64,000 bases of DNA from Paracoccaceae bacterium (lineage in GTDB: Bacteria > Pseudomonadota > Alphaproteobacteria > Rhodobacterales > Rhodobacteraceae). Position numbers and translations under genes: made by a program. The number at the start of each line of letters is the position of its first letter. Within the stretch, counting starts at the first letter, position 1. The stretch is from the NCBI GenBank assembly GCA_020425125.1, contig JAGQRV010000037.1, positions 62,001-126,000 of the forward strand. Direction: 5' to 3'. The notes under the pieces are model-generated. The model made no database searches, was not told the DNA's origin, and saw only the letters and a program-made list of their open reading frames with translations. Below are positions 8,603-17,858 of the stretch, in pieces.

Positions 8603-9040
8603 TCAGCGGGCGGACTGCACGTCATCGGGCGTGACCAGCCCGTTAGAGTTGCCCCAGCTGTTTTCGATGTAGGTCGCAATCGCCGCGATCTGCTCGTTGG
8701 AGAGCGCGGGTGCAAATTCCGGCATGTAGCCCGGGCCCGTGAGGATCGCCCAGATCAGATAGTCGGGACCGCCCGACACCTTTTCGTTTCCGGCGAGAGG
8801 AACGCCAGCGGTCCCCTTGCTTCCATGACAGGGACGGCAGTTCTTGAGATACTCGGTATGGCCAGTTTCGATCATGGCGGCGAGTTCGGGATCGGCTGGC
8901 GCGGCATCCTCAGCCGCCGGCGCGGCGGCATCTGATGGTGCTGCCGACTGATCCTGTGCGATGCCGACATGGGCGATGAGAGCGCTCGCGCAGAACACAA
9001 GACTTCCCACGCCGGCGCGAAGCTGGCTGCGTGCAATCAT
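8603..9040 (-). CDS. Periplasmic class I cytochrome c, electron acceptor of the quinoprotein dehydrogenase
   Basis: A 145-residue protein with a signal peptide (to about residue 29), an Ala/Pro/Asp-rich linker, one haem motif CRPCH (68-72) and a likely axial Met in GPGYMPEFAP. The ATG at 9040 was chosen because GGGGGAGGAA lies just upstream; the longer frame has no ribosome site. The gene is 41 bp ahead of the dehydrogenase and is the first of the operon. It probably takes electrons from the reduced PQQ enzyme to the terminal oxidase. Confidence 0.9.
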   Translation of the reverse strand: MIARSQLRAGVGSLVFCASALIAHVGIAQDQSAAPSDAAAPAAEDAAPADPELAAMIETGHTEYLKNCRPCHGSKGTAGVPLAGNEKVSGGPDYLIWAILTGPGYMPEFAPALSNEQIAAIATYIENSWGNSNGLVTPDDVQSAR

Positions 9041-9085
9041 CAGGCAATTCCTCCCCCGGCGACTAGTTTGACCCGTCGTCCGCAT

Positions 9086-9097
9086 TCTGAATTCAGA
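9086..9097. promoter_or_regulatory. Perfect palindrome TCTGAATTCAGA upstream of the cytochrome c gene
   Basis: Lies 46 bp upstream of the cytochrome c start in the 269-bp divergent gap to aldA. It is identical to the palindrome at 802-813. Position and repetition suggest an operator for the alcohol-oxidation genes. Confidence 0.55.
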
Positions 9098-9164
9098 TAA
9101 CCTTTCGATTCGTGTCAAGTCCGTTCGGCGACGGAATGCAGAATTCCGCCGTCAGCGGCTCGAC

Positions 9165-9186
9165 ATACTGAATACTGAATTCCGAA
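9165..9186. promoter_or_regulatory. Degenerate copies of the same motif facing aldA
   Basis: Two tandem ACTGAAT units (9167-9173 and 9174-9180) are present, the second continuing as CTGAATTCCGA, which matches 10 of 12 bases of TCTGAATTCAGA. The site is about 125 bp before the aldA start, so the same regulator could act on both divergent units. Confidence 0.4.
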
Positions 9187-9309
9187 TCATTGATAACCCT
9201 GCTACAGGGAGCAAAGGCCAAGGGGATGACGCGGCGCCGAAACGTGCGGCGCATGTCCTGTTGGCCGGATGACGGCTCCGCGTCAAAGGAACCGGTAAGG
9301 GAGGACCAC

Positions 9310-10740
9310 ATGGTAATGCACCAGAATTTCATCAACGGCCGCTTCGAGGCGGTAGGGGGAGAGGGGATCCCGGTCCTCAACCCTGCCCGCGATACGGTGA
9401 TCTCGGAAATACCCGACTCGTCGGCCGACGCCGTCGATCAGGCCGTTGCAGCCGCCAGGAAGGCGCAAACCAGCTGGGAGAAGCTTCCGGCCATCGAGCG
9501 CGCCGGCTTTCTGCGCCAGATCTCCGCGAAGATCCGCGAGAATGCTGATGAAATCGCGCGCGTGATTTCGGAGGAACAGGGCAAGATCCTGCCGCTGGCC
9601 ACGGTCGAGGCGCATTTCACCGCCAACTATATCGACTACATGGCGGAATGGGCACGCCGCATCGAGGGCGAGATCATCCAGAGCGACCGGGCGGGCGAAA
9701 CGGTTCTCCTGTTCCGGCAGCCGCTGGGGGTTGTCGGCGGCATCCTTCCCTGGAACTTTCCCTTCTTCCTGATCGCACGGAAGATGGCGCCGGCGCTGAT
9801 CACCGGGAACAGCATCGTCATCAAGCCGTCCGAAGAGACACCCAACAATGCGGCCCTCTTCGCCCGACTCGTGACCGAAACCGACCTGCCGGACGGCATC
9901 TTCAACATCGTCTATGGCCGCGGCGGCACCACCGGCCGGGCGATCTCGCTGCATCCGGACGTCAAGATGGTCAGCTTCACCGGCAGCGTGGATACCGGCT
10001 CCAAGATCATGGCGGACTGCGCGAAGAACATCACCAAGGTCAATCTCGAACTCGGCGGCAAGGCCCCGGCCATCGTCGTGAAGGACGCCGATCTTGACCT
10101 CGCGGCCCGCTGCATCAAGCAGTCGCGCGTGCTGAACACCGGCCAGGTCTGCAACGCGGCCGAGCGCGTCTATGTCGATGAGACGATCGCCGAAGAATTC
10201 GTCGAGAAGCTGTCCGCCGAGATGAAGGCGACCCGGTACGGCGATCCGCTGGGCAATGACGAACTCGACATGGGGCCGATCATCAACAAGGCGGGCCTGG
10301 CGAAGATCGACGAGCTTGTGACCAGCGCGATGAGCGGCGGCGCCCAGTGCGTCCTTGGCGGCAAGGTCGCCGACCTCGGCATGGGCAACCACTATGAGCC
10401 GACGGTCCTGACGAATTGCCGTCAGGACATGGATATCATTCAGAAGGAGATTTTCGGGCCAGTCCTTCCGGTAATCACCTTCTCGGATATCGATCAGGCG
10501 ATCGACTATGCCAATGATACCGTCTTCGGTCTGACCTCGTCGATCTACACGACCAATCTGAACACGGCCCTTCGGGCTGCCAACGAGCTCCATTTCGGCG
10601 AAACCTACATCAACCGCGAGAATTTCGAGGCGATGCAGGGCTACCATGCCGGCCACGGACGGTCGGGCATCGGTGGTGCCGATGGCAAGCACGGACTTCT
10701 CGAGTACACCCAAACCCACTTGGCCTACATCCAGACCTGA
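9310..10740 (+). CDS. aldA: Lactaldehyde/glycolaldehyde dehydrogenase, NAD-dependent
   Basis: A 476-residue aldehyde dehydrogenase very close in sequence to E. coli AldA, including stretches such as AEWARRIEGEIIQSDR, ILPWNFPFFLIARKMAPAL and GETYINRENFEAMQG. The general base Glu247 (LELGG) and nucleophile Cys281 (GQVCNAAERV) are present. AldA-type enzymes oxidise lactaldehyde and glycolaldehyde to lactate and glycolate in the cytoplasm. The ATG at 9310 follows AGGGAGGA; an upstream in-frame start at 9190 has no such site. It is divergent from the quinoprotein operon and 10 kb from the glycolate oxidase genes, which fits glycolaldehyde as a physiological substrate. Confidence 0.92.
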   Translation: MVMHQNFINGRFEAVGGEGIPVLNPARDTVISEIPDSSADAVDQAVAAARKAQTSWEKLPAIERAGFLRQISAKIRENADEIARVISEEQGKILPLATVEAHFTANYIDYMAEWARRIEGEIIQSDRAGETVLLFRQPLGVVGGILPWNFPFFLIARKMAPALITGNSIVIKPSEETPNNAALFARLVTETDLPDGIFNIVYGRGGTTGRAISLHPDVKMVSFTGSVDTGSKIMADCAKNITKVNLELGGKAPAIVVKDADLDLAARCIKQSRVLNTGQVCNAAERVYVDETIAEEFVEKLSAEMKATRYGDPLGNDELDMGPIINKAGLAKIDELVTSAMSGGAQCVLGGKVADLGMGNHYEPTVLTNCRQDMDIIQKEIFGPVLPVITFSDIDQAIDYANDTVFGLTSSIYTTNLNTALRAANELHFGETYINRENFEAMQGYHAGHGRSGIGGADGKHGLLEYTQTHLAYIQT

Positions 10741-10752
10741 AGCGACTGCGGC

Positions 10753-10776
10753 TCCGGCGCGGCCATCCGCGCCGGA
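10753..10776 (+). terminator. Stem-loop after aldA
   Basis: TCCGGCGCGG pairs with CCGCGCCGGA around CCAT, 12 bp past the aldA stop. There is no U-run, so factor-independent termination is uncertain; an mRNA 3' end is likely. Confidence 0.6.
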
Positions 10777-10804
10777 ACCGTAAGAAAAACATACGATTGT
10801 CATG

Positions 10805-10826
10805 CGCCGTTCTTGCGTGAACGGCG
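10805..10826. promoter_or_regulatory. 8-bp inverted repeat upstream of the GntR gene
   Basis: CGCCGTTC and GAACGGCG are separated by 6 bases, 37 bp before the GntR start. It could be an autoregulatory operator or a second hairpin ending aldA transcription. It is unrelated in sequence to the TCTGAATTCAGA sites. Confidence 0.35.
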
Positions 10827-10863
10827 TAAGTACGGTATTGCCAGATGCACCTCTGGACACGTC

Positions 10864-11556
10864 ATGAAACCTATTTCCACCACCCCCAATCGAGCCGAAC
10901 AGGTTTATGTCTCGATCAGGGACAGCATCTGCGATGGCGTTCTCAAGGCAGGCACGCATCTCGTCCAGGAGAACCTCGCGGCGCGGCTGGGTGTGTCCCG
11001 CCAACCTGTCCAGCAGGCGATGGTGCTGCTGAAGAATGATGGCCTCGTGCTGGAGCGTGGCAGCCGCGGGCTTTACGTCGCACCGCTAGACGCGGAGGCG
11101 ACGGTTCACCGCTACCAGATCCGCATCGGTCTCGATCAGCTTGCGGCGCGCCTGTGCGCCGAACGGGCGGCGACCTCCGCGGAGATCGCCGCGGAGCTTC
11201 GTGAACGTGGCGAGGAAATCCTGGCGCGGGGCATGCGCGCCGCCGCCGAAGACAAGTACCGGGAAGCGGTCGGCCACGACGTCGAGTTCCACTTCTTCCT
11301 GTACGAGATGTCTGGAAATCCGATGATCGCGATCACATCGGAACCGCTGTGGCACTATCTTCGCCGCGTGATGATCACCGTCCTGAGCTATGCCGAGCGT
11401 GGCCAACTGGTCTGGGAGCAGCATCAAGACGTCCTTGATGCCATCGTCAACGGGGATGCAGAACGGGCCGTCGCGCTGGTCACCGACCACATCAACGGCG
11501 CCGAAGTCGCCCTTCTCGGTGCGATCAGCGAACTTCCCGATCAACCCGACGTCTGA
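10864..11556 (+). CDS. GntR-family (FCD-type) transcriptional regulator
   Basis: A 230-residue regulator. The N-terminal winged helix spans roughly residues 10-75 (AGTHLVQENLAARLGVSRQP) and the C-terminal FCD domain carries the HDVEFHFFLYEMSGNPMI pattern with metal-binding histidines. FCD regulators respond to small organic acids or aldehydes. Its position right after aldA suggests control of aldA and perhaps of the divergent alcohol dehydrogenase operon. The ATG at 10864 gives a normal-length protein; ribosome binding upstream is weak. Confidence 0.88.
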   Translation: MKPISTTPNRAEQVYVSIRDSICDGVLKAGTHLVQENLAARLGVSRQPVQQAMVLLKNDGLVLERGSRGLYVAPLDAEATVHRYQIRIGLDQLAARLCAERAATSAEIAAELRERGEEILARGMRAAAEDKYREAVGHDVEFHFFLYEMSGNPMIAITSEPLWHYLRRVMITVLSYAERGQLVWEQHQDVLDAIVNGDAERAVALVTDHINGAEVALLGAISELPDQPDV

Positions 11557-11865
11557 AGCCGGGGGTTCGGGCACGGAGGTCTCGGTGCCCTCTGAGCGTT
11601 GTTGACCAAAGCCCGACATGACGGCTTAGAAACCCTACGGAGCCTGGTCGAGGTCGCCACAGCGCGCGTTCCATCAGATTCAACATCGGGAACGCGTCGC
11701 CGCGGTGCGGCTGATCGGCCGGCTCTTCCTCTGCCGCCGTCTGTGAAGAGGCGCCAGTTCCGACCAACGAATACGACGAACCCATCTTCACGCGACCGAA
11801 TTGCCTGCCGCTGAGGATAGCCACCTGCAGGAGCACGACCGATTCGGTCTCTCCGCGAGACAATC
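11557..11865. other. Intergenic stretch between convergent GntR and MscS genes
   Basis: A 309-bp gap between two converging genes. GGGCAC at 11569-11574 pairs with GTGCCC at 11585-11590 (with an inner GAG/CTC), a possible terminator 12 bp after the GntR stop. I see no credible gene in the rest. Confidence 0.5.
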
Positions 11866-13230
11866 TCAGGACATCGCCGGACCGGAACGTCGGTTCAGCG
11901 TCACGGTCAATTCGGAATCCTTCTTGATCAGCAGATCGCGGTGGCCTAGCGGCGTGCGGATGCCGTGTTCGCGGAACTTGTGCCAGATCGTCAGCAGCAC
12001 CTGGCTGCGCACATTGATGATGCCATTGACCGGATCCTCGATCCAGAACCGCATCTGGAGATTGACCGCACTGTCACCGAAGCTCATCAACCGGCAGACC
12101 GGCGCGGGGTCCTTGAGGACGCGCGGGTTGATGGCCGCGGCCTCCTCTATGATCTGCATCGCCAGCGGAACGTCGGCGTCGAAGGTGATGCTGATCGGCG
12201 TCAGCAGACGTAAACGGTTGTGCGAATAGGACCAGTTCACGATCCGCTTCGAGATCAGTTCCTCGTTCGGGACCAGCCACTCGGTGCCGTCGCGCGTGGT
12301 GAGCGACACATAGCGGGCATTCAGCGCGGTGACCCAGCCGAACACCTGCACCGAATGGTCCGAGGGATCGCTGAGTTCGAGGACGTCGCCCGGCTTGATC
12401 GAGCGGTCCGACAAGAGCAGCAGGCCGCTGAGTACGTTGGAGATCGACTTCTGCATTCCGAAGCCCACGCCGACGCCGAGGGCCCCGGAAAACAGCGCGA
12501 AGGCAGTGAGATCGATCCCGACGCTGGAGAGCGCCATGATCAGAGCAACGGTGACGAGGACGAAGCGCAGGAGCTTGCCGGTAAGCACGCGCAGCGACGG
12601 CGTCAGCGCCTGGGCCCGCAGCACGCGGGTTTCCAGCAGGCGGGCGGCGGTGAGTGCGACCCACAGCAGCACCGTCAACTGCACGCCGCCCCGGATGATA
12701 TCGAGCAGAGACAGGTGGATCGATCCGATCCGGATGCCGATCTGATCGAGTCGGACAATCGTGGTTCCGAGCAGCCCGACGATGTTGAGCATGGCGACGC
12801 CAAAGCCGACCACTGCCACCACGCGCGACCAGAAGTCGTTGCGGATCAGCATGGAGAGGAGCCGGATCACGATCCACGCGGCAAGCAGATTGGCCGCCGT
12901 GGACAGCAGCAGGCCCGGCCAGGCATTGGCGCGGGCGACCGTCATCTGTGCCAGGATTACCAGCAGCGCGAGCAGCGGAAAGATCGCTGCAATGGCCGCT
13001 TCGGTCAGGCCATGGACCAGAATCCGCGCGGTGCTGATGCGCGCAGCCCGATCCCGGAGCCAGGCACCAAGCGGCTCGGCCGCGACCATCGCCACAGCGA
13101 AGCCAGCGAGGATCGCGGCGATCTGCCAAAGCGTCGAACTGACGAACAGCTGTGTCAGCAGCCAGAACTCGGCCCGCATCTGCAGGTTTTCCAGTGCGAT
13201 GACATCGACCAGCCGTTGAAAACTTTCCAT
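11866..13230 (-). CDS. MscS-family mechanosensitive channel
   Basis: A 454-residue membrane protein. Four or five predicted transmembrane segments precede the pore helix TAFALFSGALGVGVGFGMQK, whose Ala/Gly pattern is characteristic of MscS TM3. The cytoplasmic beta domain follows (SIKPGDVLEL, GWVTALNARYVSLTTRDG, LVPNEELISKRIVNWS). Such channels release solutes on osmotic downshock. It stands alone, convergent with gntR and divergent from the TAXI gene. The conserved core is unambiguous; physiological gating is not predictable. Confidence 0.92.
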   Translation of the reverse strand: MESFQRLVDVIALENLQMRAEFWLLTQLFVSSTLWQIAAILAGFAVAMVAAEPLGAWLRDRAARISTARILVHGLTEAAIAAIFPLLALLVILAQMTVARANAWPGLLLSTAANLLAAWIVIRLLSMLIRNDFWSRVVAVVGFGVAMLNIVGLLGTTIVRLDQIGIRIGSIHLSLLDIIRGGVQLTVLLWVALTAARLLETRVLRAQALTPSLRVLTGKLLRFVLVTVALIMALSSVGIDLTAFALFSGALGVGVGFGMQKSISNVLSGLLLLSDRSIKPGDVLELSDPSDHSVQVFGWVTALNARYVSLTTRDGTEWLVPNEELISKRIVNWSYSHNRLRLLTPISITFDADVPLAMQIIEEAAAINPRVLKDPAPVCRLMSFGDSAVNLQMRFWIEDPVNGIINVRSQVLLTIWHKFREHGIRTPLGHRDLLIKKDSELTVTLNRRSGPAMS

Positions 13231-13386
13231 GCCCGCCCCGAACCGATTGCGCTTGTGCCAGTATCCGCACCGGTCCGCGCCAAAATCAACATCCGGCGTC
13301 GCGCGGCTTTCGCATCCGTTCGGGCCCGGTATAACCTGTTGTCGCGCGGGATCGAATGAGAGGGCCTAATTGCAACAGGTTGGCAC

Positions 13387-14418
13387 ATGCGCCTGAGCGC
13401 GCTTCGACGCTGGTTCTGGCGGCTTGTGGTCGTTGCGGCGGCCGTCGCCGCAGCGCTCGCCGCGCTGGCCCTGTCGCGTTGGTCGGCAGGCCAGGACCTG
13501 CGTCTGATCTCCATCGACACCGGATCGCGTACCGGGGTCTACTATTTCGCCGGCGGGGCCATCTGCGGGCTGGTCAACGACCACCGCTGGGACCAGGGCA
13601 TCCGCTGCGTCACCGACCAGAGCGCCGGCTCGATCTCCAATCTGCGGAATTTGCGCACGGGCGACGCGACCTTCGGCATCGTGCAGTCCGACTGGCAGGA
13701 CAATGCCTTTCACGGCACAGGCGTCTTCACCGGGACCGGACCGGATACCGACTTGCGCTCGGTCTTCGCGATCTATCCCGAGCCCTTCACGGTGATCGCC
13801 AGCGCCGGCAGCGGCATCACCCGCTTTTCCGACCTCGTCGGCAAACGGGTCAATGTCGGGCTTCCGGGATCGGGCAGCCGGGCAACGATGGAAGTGGTGA
13901 TGGCGGCGATGGGCTGGCAGGAAAAGGACTTCCAGCAACTCTCGGAGCTTGATGGCGAAAAGCTCACCCAGGCGATCTGCGACGGCGAGGTCGATGCCGC
14001 GGTCGCGATCATCGCCCATCCGAACCTGGCGGTGGAGGAAATGATCACCGGGTGCGACGCCTCTCTGGTGCCGGTCGAGGGGCCGGGCATCGACCGGCTG
14101 GTCGCCGCGCATCCCTATTACCTCAGCTATGCCATCCCCGGCGGCACCTACCCTCGCCAGCCTGCGACCGTGCCGGTTTTCGCGCTGGCCGCGACCTTGG
14201 TCACCACCTCCGAAACCCCGAGCAATGTGGTCTATGACGTGGTCAAGGACATCTTCGCGGCGCTCGGAGAGTTCCGCGCACTGCATCCGGCCTTCGGCGA
14301 ATTCAAGGTAACCCAGATGCTCAGCGAAGGGCTGACGGCACCGATGCACGCCGGGGCGCTGAAATATTTCCGGGAAGTTGGACTGCTGCCAGCAGATGGA
14401 ACTGGGGTGCCGCCCTGA
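13387..14418 (+). CDS. TAXI-family TRAP transporter solute-binding protein, orphan
   Basis: A 343-residue protein with an N-terminal hydrophobic segment (about residues 10-33) followed by ISIDTGSRTGVYYFAGGAIC, the TAXI opening pattern, and later VNVGLPGSGSRATMEVVMAA. TAXI proteins bind organic acids for TRAP transporters. No TRAP membrane subunits are present in the window, so the protein either serves a remote permease or has a sensing role. It is convergent with dctD and only 28 bp from it. The first residues could act as a membrane anchor, since no clear cleavage site follows. Confidence 0.87.
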   Translation: MRLSALRRWFWRLVVVAAAVAAALAALALSRWSAGQDLRLISIDTGSRTGVYYFAGGAICGLVNDHRWDQGIRCVTDQSAGSISNLRNLRTGDATFGIVQSDWQDNAFHGTGVFTGTGPDTDLRSVFAIYPEPFTVIASAGSGITRFSDLVGKRVNVGLPGSGSRATMEVVMAAMGWQEKDFQQLSELDGEKLTQAICDGEVDAAVAIIAHPNLAVEEMITGCDASLVPVEGPGIDRLVAAHPYYLSYAIPGGTYPRQPATVPVFALAATLVTTSETPSNVVYDVVKDIFAALGEFRALHPAFGEFKVTQMLSEGLTAPMHAGALKYFREVGLLPADGTGVPP

Positions 14419-14446
14419 GCGGGTGCTCCGGCCCCGGACGTGGACG

Positions 14447-15796
14447 TCACCGATCGGGATCGAAATCGGCGCGCTGGATGCCGTGGCGCTTGAGCTTGTC
14501 GTAGAAGGTCTTGCGGGGGATCCCGAGGGCAACGAGCGTGGCCTTGACGTCGCCGTCATGCGAGCGCAGGGCCGTACGCAGGATGTCCGCCTCGATCCGG
14601 TCGAGCTGTTCGGGCAACGTGCCCGTCGGCGGTGCTGAACTCGCCGACGCCGGAGCGACGGCCATCGGTACGGGGCTCAGACCCAGCGCAACGCGGTCGG
14701 CGAAATGAAGCAGTTCGCGGACATTTCCGGGCCAGTCGTGCCGGTCGAGCCACGTGCGCTCGGCTGCATCAATCTCGGGCACCGGGCGCCCGAAACGCGC
14801 GGCGGCCCGGTTCAGGAAATGCGCGAAGAGCAAAGGAATGTCGCCGCGCCGGTCACGCAGGGGCGGAATGACGAGGGTGACGACATTGAGCCGGTAATAA
14901 AGATCCTCGCGGAAACTGCCCCGGCGCGACGGGTCGCCGAGGTCGACCTTGGTGGCCGCGACGACGCGCAGGTCCAGGCGCCGGCGGTCGTTGGTCCCGA
15001 GAGGTTCCACTTCGCGGGTCTCGAGCACCCGCAGGAGCTTAACCTGGATCGCCGGCGGGCAGGACTCGATCTCGTCGAGGAAGAGCGTTCCGCCATTCGC
15101 ATGTTCGATCCGGCCGACCCTTCGGCGGTCGGCGCCAGTGAACGCTCCGGCCTCGTGGCCGAACAGCTCGCTTTCCAGCACCGTTTCGGGCAGCGCGCCG
15201 CAATTCAGCGCGACGAAGTTCTTCGCCTTCCGGCGGCTCCACTGGTGCAAGAGGTTCGCCACCACTTCCTTGCCGGTGCCGGTCTCGCCCAGAAGCAGCA
15301 CATCCACGTCGGCGTCTGCGATCTGGCGGATGGTCTCGCGCAGGCGCCGGATCGCCGAGCTGTCGCCGATCAGCGGCAGATCCGCTGGCGCCTCTGCCGC
15401 GGCACGCAGGCGGCGGTTTTCCAGCACCAGCCGCCGTTTTTCGGCCGCATGGGCAACCGCGGTAGTCAGCCTCTCGCCGTCGAACGGCTTGGCGATGAAG
15501 TCATACGCGCCGTCCTTGATCGCCGACACAGCGAGGTCGACATCGCCATGGCCAGTAATGAACAGCACGGGTAGTTCCGGATCCAAAGCCTTCACCCTGC
15601 GGAAGAGTTCCAGCCCGTCCATGCGCGGCATCCGGATGTCGGTGACAACCGGTCCCTCGAAGCCGTCGCTGACCCGCGCCAGTGCGGCTTCGGCAGTGTC
15701 GAAGGCGTCCACCGCAAAGCCCGCAAGCTTCAGCATCTGCACGGTGGCGCGGCGCAGGTCGGGATCGTCGTCGACAAAGATCACGGGCGTCGTCAT
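14447..15796 (-). CDS. dctD: C4-dicarboxylate response regulator, sigma-54 activator
   Basis: A 449-residue NtrC-type regulator. The receiver has the phosphoacceptor Asp53 and Lys103. The AAA+ domain has Walker A GETGTGKE (170-177) and the sigma-54 contact loop GAFTGA (217-222). The C terminus ends with a Fis-type helix-turn-helix ([20 protein letters not shown]). It overlaps dctB by 4 bp (ATGA). The dctA promoter region 1.9 kb away carries two sites of the DctD type and a sigma-54 promoter, which fixes the assignment. Confidence 0.94.
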   Translation of the reverse strand: MTTPVIFVDDDPDLRRATVQMLKLAGFAVDAFDTAEAALARVSDGFEGPVVTDIRMPRMDGLELFRRVKALDPELPVLFITGHGDVDLAVSAIKDGAYDFIAKPFDGERLTTAVAHAAEKRRLVLENRRLRAAAEAPADLPLIGDSSAIRRLRETIRQIADADVDVLLLGETGTGKEVVANLLHQWSRRKAKNFVALNCGALPETVLESELFGHEAGAFTGADRRRVGRIEHANGGTLFLDEIESCPPAIQVKLLRVLETREVEPLGTNDRRRLDLRVVAATKVDLGDPSRRGSFREDLYYRLNVVTLVIPPLRDRRGDIPLLFAHFLNRAAARFGRPVPEIDAAERTWLDRHDWPGNVRELLHFADRVALGLSPVPMAVAPASASSAPPTGTLPEQLDRIEADILRTALRSHDGDVKATLVALGIPRKTFYDKLKRHGIQRADFDPDR

Positions 15797-17622
15797 GGGG
15801 CCCTCGGAAGGTCGAGAGTGAAGGCGGTGCCGGCGGCCCCGCCGGGGGTATCGGGCTCCAGCCGCAGCGCGCCGCCGAATTCGCGCGCGAGATCCCCCGA
15901 GATCACCAGCCCCAGGCCGAGTCCCTTCGCCTTGGTTGTTGTGAAGGGCATGAAAAGCTGGTTGCGAAGGTCGGGCGGAATCCCGGCCCCGGTATCGCGG
16001 ATGGTGATGGCGACGCTGTCCGGTCCGGCCGCAATCCCGATGGTGATGGTCGGATCGGACAGACCGGCCAAGGCGTCGAGCGCGTTCTGCAAAAGATTGA
16101 CGAGGATCTGCTCCAGCCGGATTCGCCCGGCGATCACGGCAACCCCCGGCGCGTGCGGTTCACGCAGGATCGCCACGCCTGCATCCCGGATACGTCCGGC
16201 CAGAAGCGACAGCGCGCCGTCGATCGCCGCCTCGACCTCGATCGGTCGCAGTTCCCCCTTGCCGCGCCGGGCGAAGCCGCGCAGCGACTGGGTGATCGCA
16301 CCGACCCGGCCGGTGATGCCGGCGATCTCGCCGAAATTCTCGCGGGCGTCCCCCATCTGGCCGGCATCGATCAGCCGGGCACCGGTTTCGGCGTAGGCCC
16401 GGATCGCGGCGACCGGCTGGTTGATCTCATGCGCAACTCCGGCCGCCACCTGGCCGAGGATCGACAGCCGGTTGGCCTGCGCGAGATCGTCCCGCAGGGC
16501 GCGGGCACGGGTTTCGGCGGCCGCGCGCTCGGCGATCTCGCCCGCCAGTGCCGTGTTGCTGCGGTTGAGCTCCTCGGTACGACTGGCGACGCGGCGTTCA
16601 AGCTCCGTGTTCATTGCCGCTAGGGCGGCCTGCCGGGCCAGCGCCCAGCGGCGGCGGCGGAGCGCGGCGTAGAGGGCGAGGCCCAGCAGAAGCCCGGCCA
16701 GCAAGGTCGTCAACTGCGCGCTGCGTGCAGCTATCGACAGGGCAGGCTCGGCCGGAAGGAACACCGAAAGGTTCCAGCCGGGCGCCGCGGCACCGACCGA
16801 TCCCGACGCGGGCACATAGTCCCGTCCATCCAGCGTCGCCATCTCGTCGCCGGATCCTTCCAGCGGCACCGGCGGCAATTCTGCATCGCCGATCTGCAGC
16901 GCCGCGCGCTCGGCGGCTGGGTTGGTCAGGGGCCGGGTCGCACCGAACCGCCAGACGGGGTTGGTCGTCGCCAGAACCACCCCGTTCGCGTCGGTGACCT
17001 GTACCACAAGGCCACTGCTTCGCCAGCGCGCCTCCAGGTCGCCGAACTCGACCTTGACGACGACGACGCCCAGCGGGCCGTCCAGCCCTTCGACCCGGTG
17101 CGACAGATAGAGGCCGGGACGGTTGCTGACGGTACCGAGGGCGTATTGCTGCGCGGCACCGTGCTTCATCGCCGCGATAAAGTAGATGCGGAAGCCGTAA
17201 TTGCTGCCGACAAAGCTGTCGGGTCCATTGTCGTTGCTCGCCGCGACCGCCACGCCATCCGCGCCCACCACGTAAAGAACCGAGGACGCAGCCTCGTCAG
17301 CAATGGCTGCAAGCTTGGCATCCAGCCGGTTGCGCGGATTGCCGGCAGGCGCCTCCAGCAGCGCCTGAACCTCGGGGTCGCGGGCGAGCACCATGGGGAT
17401 CAGCCGCTGCTTCTCGATCACCGAGGCGAGCGAGGCGCCTGCAAGCGATTGCGCCGCGGCCGCGCGGGCGCCCAGTTCGGCTGCGGCCCGGTCGCGGGCA
17501 ATGCGTCCGGCCGCGGCCACGGCCCCCAGCATCGCGACCGCAGCGACTGCGAAGACGAAGGCTGAAAGGCTTCCGGTACGGTCCTTGCCGGAGGGCCGCT
17601 CTCCTGCATGCATGATCGCCAC
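15793..17622 (-). CDS. dctB: C4-dicarboxylate sensor histidine kinase
   Basis: A 609-residue membrane kinase. A first transmembrane segment lies at about 18-40, a periplasmic double-PAS-like sensor follows to about 300, then a second segment at 305-322 and a coiled linker. The phosphorylated His398 is in [20 protein letters not shown], and the ATP domain has LLQNALDAL and [19 protein letters not shown] chose the GTG at 17622 because GGAGGG lies just upstream; an ATG at 17613 is the alternative. It senses dicarboxylates with DctA and phosphorylates DctD. Confidence 0.93.
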   Translation of the reverse strand: MAIMHAGERPSGKDRTGSLSAFVFAVAAVAMLGAVAAAGRIARDRAAAELGARAAAAQSLAGASLASVIEKQRLIPMVLARDPEVQALLEAPAGNPRNRLDAKLAAIADEAASSVLYVVGADGVAVAASNDNGPDSFVGSNYGFRIYFIAAMKHGAAQQYALGTVSNRPGLYLSHRVEGLDGPLGVVVVKVEFGDLEARWRSSGLVVQVTDANGVVLATTNPVWRFGATRPLTNPAAERAALQIGDAELPPVPLEGSGDEMATLDGRDYVPASGSVGAAAPGWNLSVFLPAEPALSIAARSAQLTTLLAGLLLGLALYAALRRRRWALARQAALAAMNTELERRVASRTEELNRSNTALAGEIAERAAAETRARALRDDLAQANRLSILGQVAAGVAHEINQPVAAIRAYAETGARLIDAGQMGDARENFGEIAGITGRVGAITQSLRGFARRGKGELRPIEVEAAIDGALSLLAGRIRDAGVAILREPHAPGVAVIAGRIRLEQILVNLLQNALDALAGLSDPTITIGIAAGPDSVAITIRDTGAGIPPDLRNQLFMPFTTTKAKGLGLGLVISGDLAREFGGALRLEPDTPGGAAGTAFTLDLPRAP

Positions 17623-17649
17623 GTCGGCACCCTCCCCGTGCGGATGCTA

Positions 17650-17696
17650 ATGCGGGCGGCCGCACTTGACCAGCGGGCCTGTGCGGTAATCCGCAC
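17650..17696. promoter_or_regulatory. Two DctD-type upstream activator sites of dctA
   Basis: TGCGG-N4-CCGCAC at 17651-17665 and GTGCGG-TAAT-CCGCAC at 17681-17696 match the inverted repeat bound by rhizobial DctD. Their centres are 31 bp apart, about three helical turns, which allows side-by-side dimers. A further half site GTGCGG starts at 17638. They lie 70-110 bp upstream of the sigma-54 promoter. Confidence 0.85.
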
Positions 17697-17761
17697 GGAT
17701 CTCGGGCTGGGAGAGTCTCCCACCATATTGTTCTTGTGTGCTTTTATTCATCGGAAGATAT

Positions 17762-17777
17762 TGGCACAGAATTTGCT
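17762..17777 (+). promoter_or_regulatory. Sigma-54 promoter of dctA
   Basis: TTGGCAC-AGAAT-TTGCTT matches the -24/-12 consensus TGGCAC-N5-TTGC, with GG and GC elements in the exact spacing. It lies about 80 bp before the dctA ATG and downstream of the two activator sites. Confidence 0.92.
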
Positions 17778-17858
17778 TCTTCTCCGGCATGACCGCGGCA
17801 AGGCCCGTGGGCAGCAACGATCACGAGGGCCGCGTGCCCCACATTCCGGAGGATCCCG

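Noticed and set aside
10841..10856. CCAGA/TCTGG mini-hairpin before the GntR start
   Set aside because: A 5-bp stem near a start is weak evidence for a regulatory structure.
9283..11004. Open frame of 573 codons on the minus strand
   Set aside because: It lies opposite aldA and part of gntR, both well supported.
12220..13359. Open frame of 379 codons on the plus strand
   Set aside because: It is antisense to the MscS gene.
14419..14446. Short inverted repeats between the TAXI gene and dctD
   Set aside because: Stems of 4-5 bp only; too weak to call a terminator.
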